This document shows positions 10,438 through 21,523 of a DNA stretch of 64,000 nt, one piece after another. The notes beneath the pieces are model-generated. The model did no database searches and had not been told where the DNA came from. It saw nothing but the letters and a program-made list of their open reading frames with translations. The stretch is from positions 27,813 through 91,812 of the forward strand of contig CAJWHM010000004.1 of NCBI GenBank assembly GCA_913041125.1, read 5' to 3'. Every line of letters begins with the position of its first letter. The stretch's first letter is position 1. Source of the DNA: an uncultured Bacteroidota bacterium (lineage in GTDB: Bacteria; Bacteroidota; Bacteroidia; Flavobacteriales; Flavobacteriaceae). Position numbers and translations under genes: made by a program.

Positions 10438-10585
10438 TGTAATCTTTTTAATATAAGTTATTAAAAATTAGGTTATTAGCATTATGTTTTTATTTTCGAA
10501 TATTGTAATACAAAAATAGGTTTTTTATATTATTTAAATTCATAAATTATATTAGTTAATAAATAAAATTTTTATTAAACCACGA

Positions 10586-11734
10586 ATGGAATTTGTTGAA
10601 ATTTTTGATACTACTTTAAGAGATGGAGAACAGGTTCCCGGTTGTAAGTTAGATTCTAAGACAAAACTAGAAATTGCCGAAAAACTAGATCAACTTGGTG
10701 TAGATGTTCTGGAAGCAGGTTTCCCTATTTCAAGTCCAGGGGATTTTAAATCTGTTGAAAATATATCTAAGTTAGTTAAAAATGCACGTGTTTGTGGTTT
10801 GACAAGAGCTGTAAAAAAAGATATCGATGTCGCAGCTGAAGCATTGAAATCAGCACGAAGACCACGAATTCACACAGGGATAGGCACTTCTGAAAGCCAC
10901 ATACGCTATAAGTTTAACTCAACTCCAGAAAAAATTATAGAAAGAGCAGTAGCTGCTGTAAGTCATGCCAAAAAGTATGTAGATGATGTTGAATTTTATG
11001 CGGAAGATGCAGGAAGAACTGAAAATATATTTCTCGCCCGTATTTGTGAAGAAGTAATCAAAGCAGGTGCAACTGTTCTAAATATACCAGACACAACTGG
11101 ATACTGTTTACCAGAGGAATATGGTCAAAAAATAAAATTTTTAAAAGATAATGTAGTTGGTATTCATAAAGCAATTCTATCTTGCCACTGCCATAATGAC
11201 TTGGGTCTTGCAACAGCAAATTCTATTTCTGGTGTTCAAAATGGTGCACGTCAAATTGAATGTACAATAAATGGTATAGGTGAACGTGCTGGAAACACCT
11301 CTTTAGAAGAAGTAGTCATGATATTGCGTCAACACCCGTATTTGAACCTTGATACAAAGATTAATTCACAAAAATTGTATGAAACTAGCCAACTAGTTTC
11401 TTATAGTATGGCGATGCCTGTTCAACCCAATAAAGCAATTGTAGGAGCAAATGCTTTTGCTCATTCTTCTGGGATTCATCAAGACGGTGTGATCAAAAAA
11501 AGAGAGACTTATGAAATTATTGATCCAAAAGACGTTGGAGTAACAGAGTCATCAATTATATTAACTGCTCGATCAGGAAGAGCAGCTCTAGCATATCGTG
11601 CAAAAAAAATTGGATATGAATTGGATAAATTACAATTAGATAAGGTTTATGAGCAATTTTTGATTACCGCTGATAGACAAAAAGAAATTAGTGATAAAGA
11701 TCTTCCAAAAATTATTGAAGATAGTAACCTTTGA
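10586..11734 (+). CDS. leuA: 2-isopropylmalate synthase catalytic domain, no C-terminal LeuA dimer domain
   Basis: [36 protein letters not shown]; ends at 382 aa. Confidence 0.9.
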   Translation: MEFVEIFDTTLRDGEQVPGCKLDSKTKLEIAEKLDQLGVDVLEAGFPISSPGDFKSVENISKLVKNARVCGLTRAVKKDIDVAAEALKSARRPRIHTGIGTSESHIRYKFNSTPEKIIERAVAAVSHAKKYVDDVEFYAEDAGRTENIFLARICEEVIKAGATVLNIPDTTGYCLPEEYGQKIKFLKDNVVGIHKAILSCHCHNDLGLATANSISGVQNGARQIECTINGIGERAGNTSLEEVVMILRQHPYLNLDTKINSQKLYETSQLVSYSMAMPVQPNKAIVGANAFAHSSGIHQDGVIKKRETYEIIDPKDVGVTESSIILTARSGRAALAYRAKKIGYELDKLQLDKVYEQFLITADRQKEISDKDLPKIIEDSNL

Positions 11735-11754
11735 ATTTTAAAACTTAATTACAA

Positions 11755-13149
11755 ATGAAAAAAACTCTTTTTGACAAAGTATGGGATTCACATGTTGTAA
11801 AAAGTATTAATGATGGACCTGATGTTCTCTTTATAGATCGTCACATGATTCATGAAGTTACAAGTCCCGTAGCATTTTTAGGTCTTGAAAAAAGAAAAAA
11901 TTCTGTTTTATATCCAAATAAAACTTTTGCTACAGCGGATCATAATACACCTACGATTAATCAACACTTACCAGTATCTGATCCATTATCAAGAAACCAA
12001 CTCAATGCATTAGAAGATAATGCAAAAAAACATGGTATTTCATATTGGGGTTTGGGGCATGAAAAAAATGGTATTGTCCATGTTGTTGGACCAGAATACG
12101 GGATAACATTGCCCGGTGCCACAATTGTTTGTGGAGACTCTCATACATCTACCCATGGTGCTTTCGGTGCTATTGCATTTGGAATTGGAACATCTGAAGT
12201 TGAAATGGTTTTAACAAGTCAATGCATAATGCAACCTAAACCAAAAAAAATGCGTATTTCTATAAATGGTGAACTTAACAACGGAGTTACTCCAAAGGAT
12301 ATTGCTCTTTTCATTATCTCTAAGCTAAGTACATCGGGTGCAACTGGATTTTTTGTTGAATATGCTGGTGAAGTTTTTAAGGAAATGAGTATGGAAGGTA
12401 GAATGACAGTTTGTAATTTAAGTATTGAAATGGGAGCTCGAGGTGGTATGATTGCTCCTGATGCTAAAACGTTTGACTATATAAAAACAAAAGAATTTAC
12501 CCCAAAAGGAAACAATTGGAATAAAGCAATGGAATACTGGGAAACACTCTACACTGATAAAAATGCAATATTTGATAAAGAATTCATTTTTGAAGGTTCT
12601 GAAATAGAGCCAATGATAACTTTCGGAACAAATCCAGGTATGGGAATTAGTATCACAAAATCAATTCCAAATAAAGAAGATATCAAAGGAAGTGTTGATA
12701 CATTCATTAAATCTCTTGACTATATGGGTTTTAACGAAGGAGATGTTATGCTAGGCAAACCAATTGATTATGTATTTATTGGTAGTTGCACAAACGGAAG
12801 AATTGAGGACTTTAGAGCCTTTGCTAAAATAGTAAAAGGTCGAAAACGTGCGAATGAGGTTACTGCTTGGCTTGTCCCAGGATCACATAAAGTCATGAAA
12901 GCTATTAAGGAAGAAGGTTTACTTGAAATTTTTGAAGAAGCTAATTTTAAACTAAGGGAACCAGGTTGTTCTGCATGTCTTGCTATGAACGATGACAAAA
13001 TTCCTCCAGGGAGGTATGCTGTTAGTACTTCAAATAGAAATTTCGAAGGAAGACAAGGGCCAGGCGCTAGAACTTTATTAGCTAGTCCAACAGTAGCCGC
13101 TGCAGCTGCCGTAACTGGAAAAATAACTGATCCAAGAAATCTAATATAA
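11755..13149 (+). CDS. leuC: 3-isopropylmalate dehydratase large subunit
   Basis: Aconitase-family motifs [37 protein letters not shown]. Confidence 0.98.
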   Translation: MKKTLFDKVWDSHVVKSINDGPDVLFIDRHMIHEVTSPVAFLGLEKRKNSVLYPNKTFATADHNTPTINQHLPVSDPLSRNQLNALEDNAKKHGISYWGLGHEKNGIVHVVGPEYGITLPGATIVCGDSHTSTHGAFGAIAFGIGTSEVEMVLTSQCIMQPKPKKMRISINGELNNGVTPKDIALFIISKLSTSGATGFFVEYAGEVFKEMSMEGRMTVCNLSIEMGARGGMIAPDAKTFDYIKTKEFTPKGNNWNKAMEYWETLYTDKNAIFDKEFIFEGSEIEPMITFGTNPGMGISITKSIPNKEDIKGSVDTFIKSLDYMGFNEGDVMLGKPIDYVFIGSCTNGRIEDFRAFAKIVKGRKRANEVTAWLVPGSHKVMKAIKEEGLLEIFEEANFKLREPGCSACLAMNDDKIPPGRYAVSTSNRNFEGRQGPGARTLLASPTVAAAAAVTGKITDPRNLI

Positions 13150-13154
13150 ATATT

Positions 13155-13751
13155 ATGGCTTACGATGCATTTAATATATTAAAAAGTACAGCAGTACCTC
13201 TTCCTATTGAAAACGTAGATACAGATCAAATAATTCCAGCACGTTTTCTAAAAGCTACTGAAAGAAAAGGATTTGGTAATAATCTATTTAGAGATTGGAG
13301 ATTTAATCAAGATAATAGTCCAAAAGAAAATTTTGTTTTAAATAACAATTTATATACTGGAAAAATATTAGTGGGTGGATATAATTTTGGATCAGGATCC
13401 TCAAGAGAACATGCTGCTTGGGCAATTTATGATTATGGATTTCGTTGTGTGATATCAAGTTTTTTTGCTGATATTTTTAAAAATAACTGTTTGAACATAG
13501 GTGTTCTACCAGTTCAGGTATCCGTTAATTTCCTAAATAATATCTTTGAAAAAATTTACGATGATCCTAAAACTGAAATAAAAGTTGATCTCCCTAAACA
13601 ACAAATTTCAATTGGCTCATTAGCAAACTTTGAAGTTTTTGAAATAAATTCTTACAAGAAGGAAAATATGATGAATGGATATGATGATATTGATTTTTTG
13701 AAAAATATGAAATCTGAAATTCAAGATTTTGCTTCAAAAACTCCATTTTAG
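13155..13751 (+). CDS. leuD: 3-isopropylmalate dehydratase small subunit
   Basis: [35 protein letters not shown]. Confidence 0.98.
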   Translation: MAYDAFNILKSTAVPLPIENVDTDQIIPARFLKATERKGFGNNLFRDWRFNQDNSPKENFVLNNNLYTGKILVGGYNFGSGSSREHAAWAIYDYGFRCVISSFFADIFKNNCLNIGVLPVQVSVNFLNNIFEKIYDDPKTEIKVDLPKQQISIGSLANFEVFEINSYKKENMMNGYDDIDFLKNMKSEIQDFASKTPF

Positions 13752-13768
13752 TTCTTTGATTTTAATAT

Positions 13769-15286
13769 ATGGGAAACAAAATTGAAATATTGGATACTAC
13801 CCTTAGGGATGGAGAGCAAACTTCTGGAGTTTCTTTTTCTAAATCTGAAAAGCTTACTCTTGCAAAATTATTACTTAAAGAGCTTAACATTGATAGAATA
13901 GAAATAGCATCAGCTAGAGTATCCAAGGGAGAACTTGAAGCTGTTAAAGAAATTACATCATGGGGAGCGTCAAATGACTATTTAGATAGAATTGAGGTTT
14001 TAACTTTTGTTGACAATGGCGCATCTATAGAATGGATGAAAAAAACAGGTGCAAAAATTCAAAATCTTCTAACAAAAGGTTCATTGAATCATTTAGAACA
14101 TCAACTAAAACAAAAACCTATTGAACATTTTAAAAATATTTCTAAAAATGTACATCAAGCTGAAAAAGAAGGTTTTACTACAAATGTATATCTCGAAGAT
14201 TGGAGTAATGGTATGTCCAACTCAAAAGAATATGTTTTCCAATATCTAGATTTTTTAACACAGCTACCTGTATCAAGGATTTTATTACCAGATACTTTAG
14301 GTGTTTTAACCCCTGAAAAGACATATCACTTTATTAATGAAATTGTAATTCGTTATCCTAAAATTCATTTTGATTTCCATGGTCATAACGATTATGATTT
14401 AAGTGTCTCAAATACAATGGAGGCAATCAAAGCTGGCATTAAGGGACTACACTTGACTGTCAACGGAATGGGAGAACGTGCTGGTAACGCACCACTCGCA
14501 AGTGTTGTCGCAGTTATCAATGATTTTTTACCTGATGTAGAGATAAATATCAAAGAAAATTCCCTTTTCAAAGTCAGTGAGATAGTTGCAACATTAACAG
14601 GATTTAGAATACCGGCAAATAAACCAATTGTAGGGGAAAATGTTTTTACCCAAACAGCTGGTATACACGCTGATGGAGACAACAAAAATAATTTATATTA
14701 TAATGATTTACTCCCAGAGCGCTTTGGTAGGAAAAGGAGATATGCATTAGGAAAAACATCAGGCAAATCAAATATTCAAAAAAACCTACAAGAACTAGGG
14801 TTAACTTTAAATGAAATTGATCTTAAAAAAGTAACACAAAGAGTAATAGAACTTGGAGATAGAAAAGAGCGAGTAACAGCAGAAGATTTACCCTTTATAA
14901 TTTCTGATGTTTTGGGAAATAATGTCCCTGATAAAGTAAAAATAAATTCTTATGTTTTAACACATTCAAAAGGCCTTAAACCAAGCACAAGTATTTCTTT
15001 GAAAATTTTAAATAAAACGTTTGAAGAAAATGCATCAGGTGATGGACAATACGATGCGTTTTGGAATGCATTAAAAAAAGTCTATACTAAACAAAAAATT
15101 AATTTACCAAAACTAATTGATTACGCAGTTCGCATTCCACCAGGAAGTAATTCAGATGCATTGTGCGAGACAACTATAACATGGAATAATGGAAAATCAA
15201 AGTTTAAAACAAGAGGTTTGGATTCTGATCAGACTGTTTCAGCAATAAAAGCAACAGAAAAAATGTTAAATATTATTCAATCTTAA
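13769..15286 (+). CDS. Second HMGL-like/isopropylmalate synthase paralogue with LeuA regulatory domain (IPMS/citramalate synthase type)
   Basis: [16 protein letters not shown] plus C-terminal extension KINSYVLTHSKGLKPSTSISLKILNKTFEENASGDGQYDAF. Confidence 0.85.
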   Translation: MGNKIEILDTTLRDGEQTSGVSFSKSEKLTLAKLLLKELNIDRIEIASARVSKGELEAVKEITSWGASNDYLDRIEVLTFVDNGASIEWMKKTGAKIQNLLTKGSLNHLEHQLKQKPIEHFKNISKNVHQAEKEGFTTNVYLEDWSNGMSNSKEYVFQYLDFLTQLPVSRILLPDTLGVLTPEKTYHFINEIVIRYPKIHFDFHGHNDYDLSVSNTMEAIKAGIKGLHLTVNGMGERAGNAPLASVVAVINDFLPDVEINIKENSLFKVSEIVATLTGFRIPANKPIVGENVFTQTAGIHADGDNKNNLYYNDLLPERFGRKRRYALGKTSGKSNIQKNLQELGLTLNEIDLKKVTQRVIELGDRKERVTAEDLPFIISDVLGNNVPDKVKINSYVLTHSKGLKPSTSISLKILNKTFEENASGDGQYDAFWNALKKVYTKQKINLPKLIDYAVRIPPGSNSDALCETTITWNNGKSKFKTRGLDSDQTVSAIKATEKMLNIIQS

Positions 15287-15289
15287 AAA

Positions 15290-16354
15290 ATGCAATTAAA
15301 AATAGCTCTTTTAGCAGGTGATGGAATTGGACCGGAGGTTATCGAACAAGCAGTTAAAGTGTCTAATGCCGTAGCAAAAAAATACAGTCACAATATTGAA
15401 TGGATTCCAGCACTTACAGGTGCTTCTGCTATTAATGCAGTTGGACACCCTTATCCAAAAGAAACCCATGAGATTTGTCTTAAATCAGATGCTGTACTAT
15501 TTGGTGCTATCGGAGATCCTAAATTTGACAACGATCCATTAGCAAAAATTAGGCCAGAACAAGGATTACTTGAGATGCGAAAAAAACTTGGTTTATTTGC
15601 CAATGTTCGTCCCACATTTACATTTCCTTCTTTATTAGATAAATCTCCACTTAAAAAAGAAAGAATAGAAGGGACTGACCTTATTTTTCTGAGAGAACTA
15701 ACAGGAGGTATTTACTTCGGTGATCGAGGAAGGAAAGATAATGGTAATACGGCTTATGACACATGTACATATACACGTGATGAAATTAAAAGACTAGCAA
15801 TAATGGGCTTCGAATTAGCAATGAAAAGATCAAAAAAATTGTGCTGTGTTGACAAAGCAAATGTTTTAGAAAGTTCACGACTCTGGAGAGAGACTGTTCA
15901 AGGAATTGAAAAAAACTATCCTGAAGTAGATGTGTCATATGAATTTGTAGATGCAGTTGCAATGAGATTAGTACAATGGCCAAATTCATACGATGTTTTA
16001 ATAACAGAAAATCTTTTTGGAGATATTCTTACAGACGAAGCATCAGTTATTTCTGGATCAATGGGATTAATGCCATCTGCATCGGTAGGATCAAAAAATG
16101 CACTTTATGAACCTATTCATGGATCATTCCCAGAAGCTGCGGGCCTCGGAATTGCAAATCCATTAGCAACAATTTTATCTGCTGCCATGATGTTTGAGAT
16201 GAGTTTCAACATGAGAAAAGAAGGAAAAGAAATACGAAATGCGGTAAATTATTCTTTAAGGGAGGGTAAAGTGACTCAAGACTTAATTGAAAAAGGGAAT
16301 AAAAGTTTATCAACCTCCGAAGTTGGAGACTTTTTAGTTGAATTAATAAAATAG
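15290..16354 (+). CDS. leuB: 3-isopropylmalate dehydrogenase
   Basis: LLAGDGIGPEVIEQ, NLFGDILTDEASVISGSMGLMPSAS, EPIHGSFPEAAGLGIANP. Confidence 0.98.
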   Translation: MQLKIALLAGDGIGPEVIEQAVKVSNAVAKKYSHNIEWIPALTGASAINAVGHPYPKETHEICLKSDAVLFGAIGDPKFDNDPLAKIRPEQGLLEMRKKLGLFANVRPTFTFPSLLDKSPLKKERIEGTDLIFLRELTGGIYFGDRGRKDNGNTAYDTCTYTRDEIKRLAIMGFELAMKRSKKLCCVDKANVLESSRLWRETVQGIEKNYPEVDVSYEFVDAVAMRLVQWPNSYDVLITENLFGDILTDEASVISGSMGLMPSASVGSKNALYEPIHGSFPEAAGLGIANPLATILSAAMMFEMSFNMRKEGKEIRNAVNYSLREGKVTQDLIEKGNKSLSTSEVGDFLVELIK

Positions 16355-16426
16355 CCGATTTTTCATTTTAAAGCAACCTAAACTTTAATGTCTCAAATAT
16401 AAATTTCAAAATAAAAAACATAAAAA

Positions 16427-17077
16427 ATGAAAATTATAACATTTTTATCGATACTCGTTTTACAAACATGTATATCTAAACCCAAACCAACTGATAATAG
16501 TGAAAAGAATTGGTCACCACAAAAAATTACACAAAACAATTATGAAAAAGCTTACTTTGCGTCTGGATGTTTTTGGTGCGTAGAGGCTATTTATGAAAGT
16601 GTTAAAGGTGTAATTGAGGTTTATTCAGGATATGCTGGTGGTATTACAAAAAATCCAAATTATTATCAAATTGGAACTGGAAGAACTGGACACGCAGAGG
16701 CAGTAGAAGTAATTTATGATCCAAATTTGGTTACATATGCAACATTGGTTCAGGTTTTTTTTGGGTCACACGATCCAACAACACCAAATAGGCAAGGCCC
16801 TGATTATGGATCGCAGTATCGTTCTATTGCATTTTACAAAACAAAAGAAGAAAAAAATATTATAGAGAAATACATAAAAATTCTAAAGGACGGGAATTAC
16901 TTTCAAAAAGAAATAATAACAGAAATTAAATTTTTAGAAAAATTTTACTACGCTGAGCAATATCATCAAGATTATGAAAAAAATAATCCTGATAACCCCT
17001 ATGTAAAAAATGTGAGTATACCAAGACTTAGAAAATTTCAGAAAAAATATCCGGAGCTTTTAAAAGAAAATCATTGA
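16427..17077 (+). CDS. msrA: Peptide methionine sulfoxide reductase MsrA, probable lipoprotein
   Basis: ASGCFWCVEAIYESVKGV; N-terminal hydrophobic stretch ending LQTC. Confidence 0.95.
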   Translation: MKIITFLSILVLQTCISKPKPTDNSEKNWSPQKITQNNYEKAYFASGCFWCVEAIYESVKGVIEVYSGYAGGITKNPNYYQIGTGRTGHAEAVEVIYDPNLVTYATLVQVFFGSHDPTTPNRQGPDYGSQYRSIAFYKTKEEKNIIEKYIKILKDGNYFQKEIITEIKFLEKFYYAEQYHQDYEKNNPDNPYVKNVSIPRLRKFQKKYPELLKENH

Positions 17078-17973
17078 ATCAATTTTTAGTTAGTAATAAT
17101 TTTATTAAAGCGAAATTTCTTTCTTATGGAGCAATTCTTCATGAACTATGGGTAAAAAATTATGAAAACAAGTATGTAAATGTTATTAAGGGATTAAAAA
17201 AAAAGGAAGAATATTTAAATGATATTTGGTCACGAGGAGCAATTATGGGAAGATTTGCTGGAAGGCTAGAAAACCCAATATTAATTGAAGGTAAAAAATA
17301 TGAAATTGAAAATAATGATGGGATTTTATTACACAGCGGTTTAAGTGGATGGAATAAAAAAAATTGGAAAGTAATTAACTACAATAAACATAAAAGTATT
17401 TCTTTTGAATATTTGTGTAAAGATAGGTCAAGTGGATTCCCTGGTAATGTAATTGTAAAAATTAAATACGCATTAATTGAAAATGAATTACAGATTTCTT
17501 ACTTAGCTGAGACAGATAAAAATACCCATATTAATTTAACTAACCACTCTTATTTTAATCTTAATGGTAATAATCCAATTAATTCAAATTTTTTAAAAAT
17601 AAACGCGGATTATTATCTCGAATTAAAAAATAATCTTGTTCCATCAGGAAAAATTTTAAATGTTTCAGATACAAAATTTGATTTTAGAAATTTTAAAGTA
17701 ATTGGAACAAATCGGTTTGATGATTATTTCATTTTAAATAAGACAAAAGAAGCAGCAGCAAGCATTTACGATCCAAATAGTAAAATCAAAATGGAAGTGT
17801 ACACCAATCAGCCTGGTATAGTTATTTTTACACCCTTAAATTTCGAAGGTATTTGTTTTGAAACACAAAAATTTTCAAATTCTCCAAATATTTCTCATTT
17901 CCCAAAAACTCTATTAAAAACTGGTGAAGTTTACGAACAAAAAACTAAATTTAGATTTAGTTTGATAGAATAG
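17074..17973 (+). CDS. Aldose 1-epimerase family protein (TTG start overlapping msrA stop)
   Basis: GRFAGRLENP, LTNHSYFNLNG, GICFETQKFSNSPN. Confidence 0.9.
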   Translation: MNQFLVSNNFIKAKFLSYGAILHELWVKNYENKYVNVIKGLKKKEEYLNDIWSRGAIMGRFAGRLENPILIEGKKYEIENNDGILLHSGLSGWNKKNWKVINYNKHKSISFEYLCKDRSSGFPGNVIVKIKYALIENELQISYLAETDKNTHINLTNHSYFNLNGNNPINSNFLKINADYYLELKNNLVPSGKILNVSDTKFDFRNFKVIGTNRFDDYFILNKTKEAAASIYDPNSKIKMEVYTNQPGIVIFTPLNFEGICFETQKFSNSPNISHFPKTLLKTGEVYEQKTKFRFSLIE

Positions 17974-18520
17974 TTTGGATTTTACTCCATAGTAATGAAA
18001 AACCCAAACCACTTAAAATTCCAAACATAGAACCAAATAATATATCTGATGGGTAGTGAACACCAATATATATTCTACTATATGCAACAATTGATGCAAT
18101 TAAAATTAAACTTTTAAATAAAAGTTTATTGTATTTAAACACGCTACTAAAGAATAAAGCTAATGCAAATGAATTTGAAGCATGGCCAGAAAAAAAACTA
18201 TAGCCTCCTCCACAAGTAGGCTTAACTAAACGAACAAACTGTTGAATTTCGATATCATGACATGGTCTTACACGCCCTATTTCAATTTTAAATAAATTGG
18301 TAATTTGATCAGTAAATAATACTAAAAGACAAGTAAAAAAAAATAAATAAACTAAATGCCTCCAGGATTTTAAATAAGCAAAATAAATCAAAAGTGATAT
18401 ATAGATAAATATATTAAATAACCTATTTGTAATTATCATCCAAAAAGAATCAAAAAGAGGAGATCCAAGATTATTTAGAAATAATAATAATTGTTTATCC
18501 CAATCTAAAATTTGATCCAT
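17957..18520 (-). CDS. PAP2-family phosphatase
   Basis: GRVRPC, YSFFSGHASNSFALA, SRIYIGVHYPSDILFGS. Confidence 0.93.
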   Translation of the reverse strand: MDQILDWDKQLLLFLNNLGSPLFDSFWMIITNRLFNIFIYISLLIYFAYLKSWRHLVYLFFFTCLLVLFTDQITNLFKIEIGRVRPCHDIEIQQFVRLVKPTCGGGYSFFSGHASNSFALALFFSSVFKYNKLLFKSLILIASIVAYSRIYIGVHYPSDILFGSMFGILSGLGFSLLWSKIQTILSN

Positions 18521-18751
18521 CTATTTATCAATTGAATTTATTTCAGAATCATAAAAATCAAATGCTGATTTAATTAGTGATTCTGCCTCAGATTCTAAAA
18601 CATTTTTATCCTCCTTATCAAATTCTTCCAGCCAATGTAAACTATCGTTTATTACATTAAGAATAAATCTTGGATATTCAGTATGAATAACGTAAAAATG
18701 ATAATTATATGATGAGTTGTCAGCAAGTAAAAATTTTGGTAGCTCTTCCAT
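18521..18751 (-). CDS. Hypothetical protein
   Basis: Tightly packed ORF between PAP2 and MATE genes. Confidence 0.6.
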   Translation of the reverse strand: MEELPKFLLADNSSYNYHFYVIHTEYPRFILNVINDSLHWLEEFDKEDKNVLESEAESLIKSAFDFYDSEINSIDK

Positions 18752-18753
18752 TT

Positions 18754-20127
18754 TTATAAATTTGAAATTAGTTTTTTTGTTAAATAATTAAATCTTAAAT
18801 AAAGAAGTATTGCTGAAGCTGTAAGTCCAGAAAGTAAACCTATCCAAATTCCAGTTGCGCCTAAAGTAGTTTTTAATCCTAAAAAATAAGAAATTGGTAT
18901 ACCAAAAATACCATATGCAAAAAAAGTAATTATTGCTGGAATATTTACATCCTGAAGCCCTCTAAGTGCACCTAAAACAACTGCTTGTAATCCATCAGAA
19001 ATTTGAAAAAAAGCTGAAATCATTAATAATGAGGATGCTATTTTTATAACTTCAGATACATCTGAAAATTGAAGTGGATTACTACTGTCTAAGTAAATTT
19101 GAGGAAGAAATTCATTACCGATTAAGAAAAATAAACAGAAAAATATGTCAAAAATAAATATCAAAAGAAAAATTGAGTAAGCAATTCTTTGTAAAGCTAA
19201 ATAATCCTTTTTCCCTTTTTGATTCCCAATTCTAATCATAGCAGTAACACCTAACCCCATAGCAAACATGAAGGTCATTGTTGAAAGATTTAATGATATT
19301 TGATTTGCAGCCTGTGCATTTTTTCCCAAAAAACCAGAAAGCCATATCGCTACTGTAAAAAAAAGTACTTCAAAAAACATCTGACATGCTGAAGGAAGTC
19401 CCAGTTTTACAATTTTATTTATAATTTCAAGGCTTAGTTTTTTAAATTTTGTATTACTTATATAAATTTTAAAATATTTACTGTAAAAGACATAATAAGC
19501 TATGAAAACTAACATACAAAAACGAGAAATTAAAGTTCCAATTGCAGCACCTTCAACACCCATTTTAGGAAAAATCCATAACCCAAAAATTAAAAAATAA
19601 TTTAAAAATACATTTATAACATTTCCAATTAAAGTAGCATACATTGCAGGTCTTGTAAAAGATAATCCTTCTGTAAATTGTTTGAACCCTTGGAAGATAA
19701 TAAGAGGAATGAGTGATATACCAACCCACTTTAAATAAGGATAAGCATAAATTACAACTTCCGTGGGTTGTCCCATTTTATATAATAAGGGCTTACAAAG
19801 GAGGACAACTATAGTTAAAAAAAATCCAATAATAAAACATAAGACTATTCCATTAAAAAATATATTTCGCCCTTGATTTATATCTTTTTTACCGTCAGAT
19901 TCTGCAACTAACGGAGTAATCGCAGTTGAAAAACCAATACCAATAGACATAGCAACAAAGAAAAAACTATTGCCTAAAGATACTGCTGCTAATTCAGCAG
20001 TACCAAGTTGTCCGACCATTATATTATCGATAAATTGAACTAATGTGTGACCTAAGAGCCCCACAATTACTGGATATGAAAGATTAAGATTATATCCAAA
20101 TTCTCGAGTAAATTTATTTAATATCAA
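18754..20127 (-). CDS. MATE family efflux transporter
   Basis: 12-TM MatE architecture, GHTLVQFIDNIMVGQLGTAELAA. Confidence 0.95.
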   Translation of the reverse strand: MILNKFTREFGYNLNLSYPVIVGLLGHTLVQFIDNIMVGQLGTAELAAVSLGNSFFFVAMSIGIGFSTAITPLVAESDGKKDINQGRNIFFNGIVLCFIIGFFLTIVVLLCKPLLYKMGQPTEVVIYAYPYLKWVGISLIPLIIFQGFKQFTEGLSFTRPAMYATLIGNVINVFLNYFLIFGLWIFPKMGVEGAAIGTLISRFCMLVFIAYYVFYSKYFKIYISNTKFKKLSLEIINKIVKLGLPSACQMFFEVLFFTVAIWLSGFLGKNAQAANQISLNLSTMTFMFAMGLGVTAMIRIGNQKGKKDYLALQRIAYSIFLLIFIFDIFFCLFFLIGNEFLPQIYLDSSNPLQFSDVSEVIKIASSLLMISAFFQISDGLQAVVLGALRGLQDVNIPAIITFFAYGIFGIPISYFLGLKTTLGATGIWIGLLSGLTASAILLYLRFNYLTKKLISNL

Positions 20128-20140
20128 TTTCTAAATTATT

Positions 20141-21520
20141 TTATAATCCGTGTTGATCTACTAAATAAATCATGCTTGTCATAGCTGCTGCACCCAACTC
20201 AAGTTCTCTTTTATTTATTGCTTCAAATGTGTCATTTGCAGTGTGATGATATTCAAAATATCTTTGGGAGTCAGGTCTTAAGCCTGCCAAAACTATTTTA
20301 CCATTTCTAAGAGGACCAATGTCTGCACCACTACCTCCTAGTGTGAAGCGATCAGTTAAATAGGGATGAAAATATGTTTCCCATGATTTAATTTTCTTGA
20401 ACTGATTATCAGATGCTTCAAAAGAAAACCCCCTTGGGCTAAAGCCTCCTGCGTCAGACTCTAAAGCAAAAACATGGTTTTCCTTTTTATTTTTAGCGTT
20501 TTTGGCATAGGTTATTCCTCCCCTTAAACCGTTTTCTTCATTCATGTAGAGAACCACACGAATAGTTCGCTTAGGCTTATAACTGATTTTATTGAAAATA
20601 TTAAGAACTTCCATAGATTGAACAATACCTGCGCCATCGTCATGTGCACCATCTCCTAAATCCCATGAGTCTAGATGTCCTCCTACTACAATAATTTCAT
20701 TTGGAAAATCTGATCCTTTGATTTCCCCAATAACATTATATGATTTTACGTCAGGAAGATTTTTACAATCTTGTTTTAAATAAAAATATAGATTTTTATT
20801 AAGAGATAACATTGAGCTTAAAAGTTCAGCACCGTTTGTACTAATTGCTGCAGCTGGTATTCTCATTTTATTAGGTAACTTTCCATAACTCATATTTCCA
20901 GTATGAGGATAATCATCAAGCTTTAAGTTCATTGATCTAATAATTACACCTACAGCTCCATATTTTGCAGCTCTTTCTGCTCCATTAGATCTTTGATCTC
21001 TAGTTACTGAATAAGCTTCAAAAGTATCAATAATACCAGCAGGCATAGGTCTATTGAAAAAAACAAATTTGCCTTTAATATTTTTCATTCCCAAAACTTC
21101 TAATTCTTCAAAACTTTTAACTTCAATAACTTGAGCTCTTAAACCCGAAGCAGGAGTCGCTATTGATCCACCCAATGAACAAATGGGAACATTAATACTC
21201 ATTCCTGGTCCAGTTATAATACTAGCGTATTCAAAAGTTCCTCGTACCCATTTTGGAACCATTACATCCTCTAAAAATACTTTGTCAAGATCAAGATTAT
21301 TTAATTCTTTAAAACCCCATTTTACGGCACGGTCAGCATTCAATGATCCTGAAAGTCTTCCTCCTATTTGATTTGACAAATAATCTAACCATTCATAAGA
21401 CTTACCATTAGTGAGTGCAACATCATATATTTTACTAATGTTGTATACATGCTTTTTTTCTTGTGCGATTGATAATTGAATAGATTGAATCAAAAAAATA
21501 ATTTGAATTATATATTTCAT
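20141..21520 (-). CDS. Secreted M28-family metallopeptidase
   Basis: Signal peptide; VVGGHLDSWDLGDGAHDDGAGI, MNEENGLRGG. Confidence 0.93.
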   Translation of the reverse strand: MKYIIQIIFLIQSIQLSIAQEKKHVYNISKIYDVALTNGKSYEWLDYLSNQIGGRLSGSLNADRAVKWGFKELNNLDLDKVFLEDVMVPKWVRGTFEYASIITGPGMSINVPICSLGGSIATPASGLRAQVIEVKSFEELEVLGMKNIKGKFVFFNRPMPAGIIDTFEAYSVTRDQRSNGAERAAKYGAVGVIIRSMNLKLDDYPHTGNMSYGKLPNKMRIPAAAISTNGAELLSSMLSLNKNLYFYLKQDCKNLPDVKSYNVIGEIKGSDFPNEIIVVGGHLDSWDLGDGAHDDGAGIVQSMEVLNIFNKISYKPKRTIRVVLYMNEENGLRGGITYAKNAKNKKENHVFALESDAGGFSPRGFSFEASDNQFKKIKSWETYFHPYLTDRFTLGGSGADIGPLRNGKIVLAGLRPDSQRYFEYHHTANDTFEAINKRELELGAAAMTSMIYLVDQHGL

Positions 21521-21523
21521 AAT

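Noticed and set aside
17071-17080. Possible frameshift at the msrA/aldose epimerase junction
   Set aside because: Simple TTGA start/stop overlap with a TTG start; both proteins are complete
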